64,000 nt of DNA from Piper betle. Taxonomy: Eukaryota > Streptophyta > Magnoliopsida > Piperales > Piperaceae. The notes below the pieces were generated by a model. That model saw only the letters and a program-made list of their open reading frames with translations, was not told where the DNA came from and did no database searches. The DNA is taken from positions 174,414-238,413 of the forward strand of contig JAURVB010013957.1 in NCBI GenBank assembly GCA_033002965.1, given 5' to 3'. Position 1 is the stretch's first letter. Each line of letters begins with the position of its first letter. Position numbers and translations under genes: made by a program. Below, one piece after another: positions 60,619 to 64,000 of the stretch.

Positions 60619-63555
60619 TGTAACACCCCAAATCCGGTTCACACTCGTGAACCAAACCGGCATGTTACAGGCCCCGGTTAGGTCGGCTAACCCGAACCTA
60701 ACTCGTGCGGATCCAATCTCGGCGTCTTAAGATGAAGATACAACTCTGCAATGCATGGATGAATACACAAACCTAACATGGTACTACATGAATGACATGC
60801 AAGTCAGAGTACACACCAAACAATCCCAATCAAAATTAAATAAAGTTTTGAAATATAACGGACAGAATTTCCCCTAAAAATGTAATTAGGGGCCACCCTG
60901 TCAAATATACATATAAAAATATATGTAACCAACTATCAAACAATTTCATTCACACAGAATCTAATCTACTATACACTCATTCTGAAGCTTGGGTTTCAAC
61001 CCATCATACTTTTACTGCGCTACTCTGATCATTTCATTTCATCTCATTGTCATGCCTCAAACATTTACTCATAGCATGTTTATGAAATAATATCATAAAA
61101 AAACATTAAACATTCAATCACCCAATGTGTGTGTGCAGAAGACCTTATTGCTCCTCCGTCCTGGCCGGCCCATCCATCTCGTGCTTATCACCTACATATA
61201 TATAAGAAAAACGTCAGTAACAAGCGTTACTGGTCCGGAAAAGAAAATAACTATAACAAACTGGTTATGAGAGCAAACTCTCATATGAACGAAATCATCA
61301 TATACTCCACGTGAACACTCTGAAGGGCACTACTGAGGAGCCACTGGGCTGCAGACCCGGTAGCATCCCGAACTTACTGCTGCTGGTACTGTGCTACTCT
61401 CAGCACTTCTTTTTCAGTACTTCTCGTGAAACTTTATCCTAAGCCCTCTCCTTACCTCCATATTTCTCCTGGCCTTGAGCACGAAGGCCGAGTACTCTCA
61501 GGCAGTCGCCTTTAGTACCCTTTGAACCACAAGTCCGGACATGCGCTGTACTAAACAGTACCCGTAAACCTCCACGTTCTCCGGGTGTGAGGAACTCAAA
61601 CGCGGAGTTGTCAGGATCCCTCGGGAATGGAACAGTCCGCTGGCACTAATCCAGAGCCCGCTTTGACTGTCACGGCATCCTCTGCATGGTACGTGCAGTC
61701 GATTTCTCCATCTCTCGTCTCACAGAAACACGAAAACTATATATATATAGGCTTGGGTAGGGAGTTACATAATAGGCCCGAAGGCAACTTTTGGTGGATC
61801 TTGTTTTCGAAATCAACCTCGAGGGATCTCATCCTCGAGGGGTTATTAATCCGGAAAATGTTCGATTAAATGGCCCGAGTTAAGTGGGATCCGATAAAAC
61901 GCCACTTAACCCGTCCTGCAGACAATAAATCAAACATACAATAGAAAAGATTAAAACGAGACGAGTCCTAAACGGACCTGGTAGAAGCTCCAAGCGTGTC
62001 ATCGCGCCTAGGCGGCGAGCTCCTACTCCGTACCTACACATCAAAACTAAATACTAACGCCCGCTAACTAAATGATGCATCAAACTCAATAACATCACAA
62101 TCACAATGCAAGCATCCATCAACATAACAATCAGAAAATCATAAAAATAATTAATCCTAGCTCATCCTATTCATACTAATTTTATTATGTGTCTGTAACT
62201 TATGTCGTGGTCACTTATCATGCTCTGACCTGATCTACTTTATTAAATCACTTACATTCAAGCACTATTCATCAAATCATGTCACTTATCACTTCATTAT
62301 TAATTAAGCATTAATCACATCAATAATTAGTCCTAGCATGCTGTGCTAACAATAATCAATTTTAAATAAATCAATCGGAGGTAATTATACCTCACATCGT
62401 CGGCAATCGGCGACGGCTAGGGTTCCGTCGCGCGTCTCGGAGCTCAAATTTGGCGCTCATCGGCGTCCGAAGCTCGATCGGGCTCCACTGGGTGAGCCCC
62501 GCGGAAGATCCGGTGAATTCTGACGAATCCCAGAAATTCCGATTTTCCGGCGGTTTTCCGGCGAGCTTCCGGTGGTTTTCCGGCGACAATCGCCGGCGGC
62601 GTCTACTGGTCGGAAAGGGGTCGTGTTGGGTACCCTCGGAACCGGCTCGGCGAGCCCGACTCATCTACAAGGTCGATGAGGCCAACGGAGGTGGCGGCTC
62701 GCCGGAAAATGCATAAAACAGAGGCCGGCCGTGGTGGTGTGGAGATCCGGCCGGGATGGGCGGCGCTGGCCTCCGTTCCGGTCGGGAGGGTCACTGGGTG
62801 GTCGCTGGTGCTGAGGCGACCACCTGATCGTGGCGGCGACGGTCGCCGGCGGCGAAATCGACGACGCGACCAAAACTTAGCCGCGGCGTTACGCACGGCG
62901 ATTCCGGCGTCACGACGGCCCGATTGGGGCCGGACCTGGTCGGGGCAGCACGGCAACGTCGTCGCCGAGCTGGGCGGCGTCGGTCGACGGCCGGGCGGCG
63001 CCGACAGCGGCGGCGGTGGCGCGCGAACAGGGGCGGCGAGGCACGAGGGTTTGGGCGTGGGGGAGAAAAGGTCGGGTTGGAGAAGAAAGGGTTGGGTGGC
63101 AATTTCGTAAATAAGACTTGACTCGTCTCCGGCTCGAGTCAAATATAATAACTAAGTCGTATTAAATCCTAAAAAATCCATAAAAATCGGGAAAAATCCT
63201 GTAAAATCAAATAACACCAAAACATCATAATGATATGCTCTAAAACTATCAACCCACCCAGACTGCCCGAACGCGTCCTAACGCGGTAAACGGCCTAATA
63301 CTAATTCTACGATCCACTATATATAAAAATAATAAAAAAATGACTGGCATACTCTCATATATCTGATAACTCATTCTGTTCTGCTGTGTTCATGACGTTA
63401 TCATCATATACTTGGGTACGCATGACCCTCATAGCTCATACACGCGACTGGCATCGGCTCGGTACACGTGTCCTGAAACTGACTCAACTCGAAAAATAAC
63501 GGTCGACCCGACCGGTTCTGAATATAAAACCCTAACTCGAATCGTAGGTTTTACA
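60619..63555 (-). mobile_element. Solo LTR, 2937 bp, with CCTAT target duplication
   Basis: The unit runs from TGTAACACCCC (60619) to GGTTTTACA (63555) and is flanked by CCTAT at 60614-60618 and 63556-63560. There is no internal duplication and no coding region, so it is a single LTR left by recombination between the two ends of a Ty3/Gypsy (Tekay/Del-like) element. I infer minus orientation because GGGTGTTACA is the usual LTR 3' end. A (TA)n tract lies at 61739-61750 and a GC-rich block at 62400-63090 whose ORFs are not conserved proteins. The related LTRs at 1-1529 and 3240-5742 show that the family is common here. Confidence 0.92.
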
Positions 63556-63676
63556 CCTATCCTGCCGTTTTTGTTCCCCGGCCGCCAGCTCCCGCTCGTC
63601 AACTGCCCTCACGACTTGCTCGGATATGGCCACCCTCACGACAAACCGCCTTGGCGAATTCGTGATCAACGGATGA

Positions 63677-63938
63677 CTATAGCTGCAAGCTGGCGTAGGC
63701 GATGGCTTTGCGAACATCAATGATGTAGTCGACGAAGGAAAACTGTGAACTTGGCAGGGCGTCGCCGTAGGCAAAGCAAGGGCGGTGCTGGGCGTCGCGG
63801 TAGGCAGAGCAGGTGGCGTCCCAGGCGTCACGGCTAGCATGAACACCAACCTCGACGGGGACGAGGGGGACGAAGCGCTGGAACATGATGTCGGCGCCCT
63901 TGATGAGGTCGACGAAGACTCCACCGGCGACAGCGGAC
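63677..63938 (-). pseudogene. Unrecognised GC-rich reading frame with a Tim17-like start, at window edge
   Basis: On the minus strand, after an AG acceptor-like site at about 63941, the frame reads SAVAGGVFVDLIKGADIMFQ and stays open to a TAG at 63677 (RKAIAYASLQL end). The first part aligns with the fragment at 54041. The following RFVPLVPVEVGVHASRDAW and YIIDVRKAIAYASLQL match nothing I know. An imperfect internal repeat (GCC TAC..GAC GCC) is present. It may be a fragment captured by a transposon or the edge of a real gene beyond 64000. Confidence 0.35.
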
Positions 63939-64000
63939 CTGGAACGGAGAAAGGGATGGTGGGGAGGAGAAACAGTTTTTTTGTTGGGATTGAATTTAAG

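Overview
This is a nuclear window from a flowering plant. The genes are intron-rich with GT-AG splicing, the intergenic DNA is very AT-rich, and LTR retrotransposons, a SINE and foldback elements fill much of the rest. The methionine synthase protein reads like monocot orthologs and the coding GC is moderate, so a non-grass monocot is my best guess. That is an inference; nothing here names the species.

Layout. 1-8579 is a retrotransposon nest: a minus-oriented LTR cut by the window edge, a degenerate plus-oriented relative, and a complete non-autonomous LTR element (5806-8579) with a TTTAA target duplication. 8580-12000 is AT-rich DNA with two foldback elements carrying GC-rich cargo. 12801-17702 (+) is a receptor-like cytoplasmic kinase of the PBL34/35/36 type, six coding exons, with an Au-type SINE in its last intron. 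25496-28992 (+) is cobalamin-independent methionine synthase, 12 coding exons, followed by a tandem array built from inverted copies of its own 3' UTR. 32185-35389 (+) is TGD3, the ATPase of the plastid lipid importer, with an apparent one-base frameshift in the transit-peptide exon. 38532-44906 (-) is a FIP2-like BTB/pentapeptide-repeat protein, 11 coding exons. 46853-48328 (-) is a VAPYRIN gene broken by several independent lesions. 54000-56050 holds gene fragments and a tRNA-like sequence. 56468-58615 (-) is a FAR1-related (FRS/MULE-transposase) gene whose stop codon cuts off a still-readable zinc-knuckle tail. 59000-64000 holds tandem GC-rich repeats, an array of a hairpin module, and a 2.9-kb solo LTR (60619-63555) with a CCTAT target duplication.

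The genes do not form a pathway. They are ordinary single-copy-type housekeeping or signalling genes (immune kinase, methyl cycle, lipid import, actin/ubiquitin adaptor) separated by transposon debris. The most notable points are the VAPYRIN pseudogene, the methionine-synthase UTR foldback array, the TGD3 and FRS reading-frame lesions, and a short hairpin module shared by LTRs and GC-rich islands. I found no evidence for a wholly new multi-gene system.
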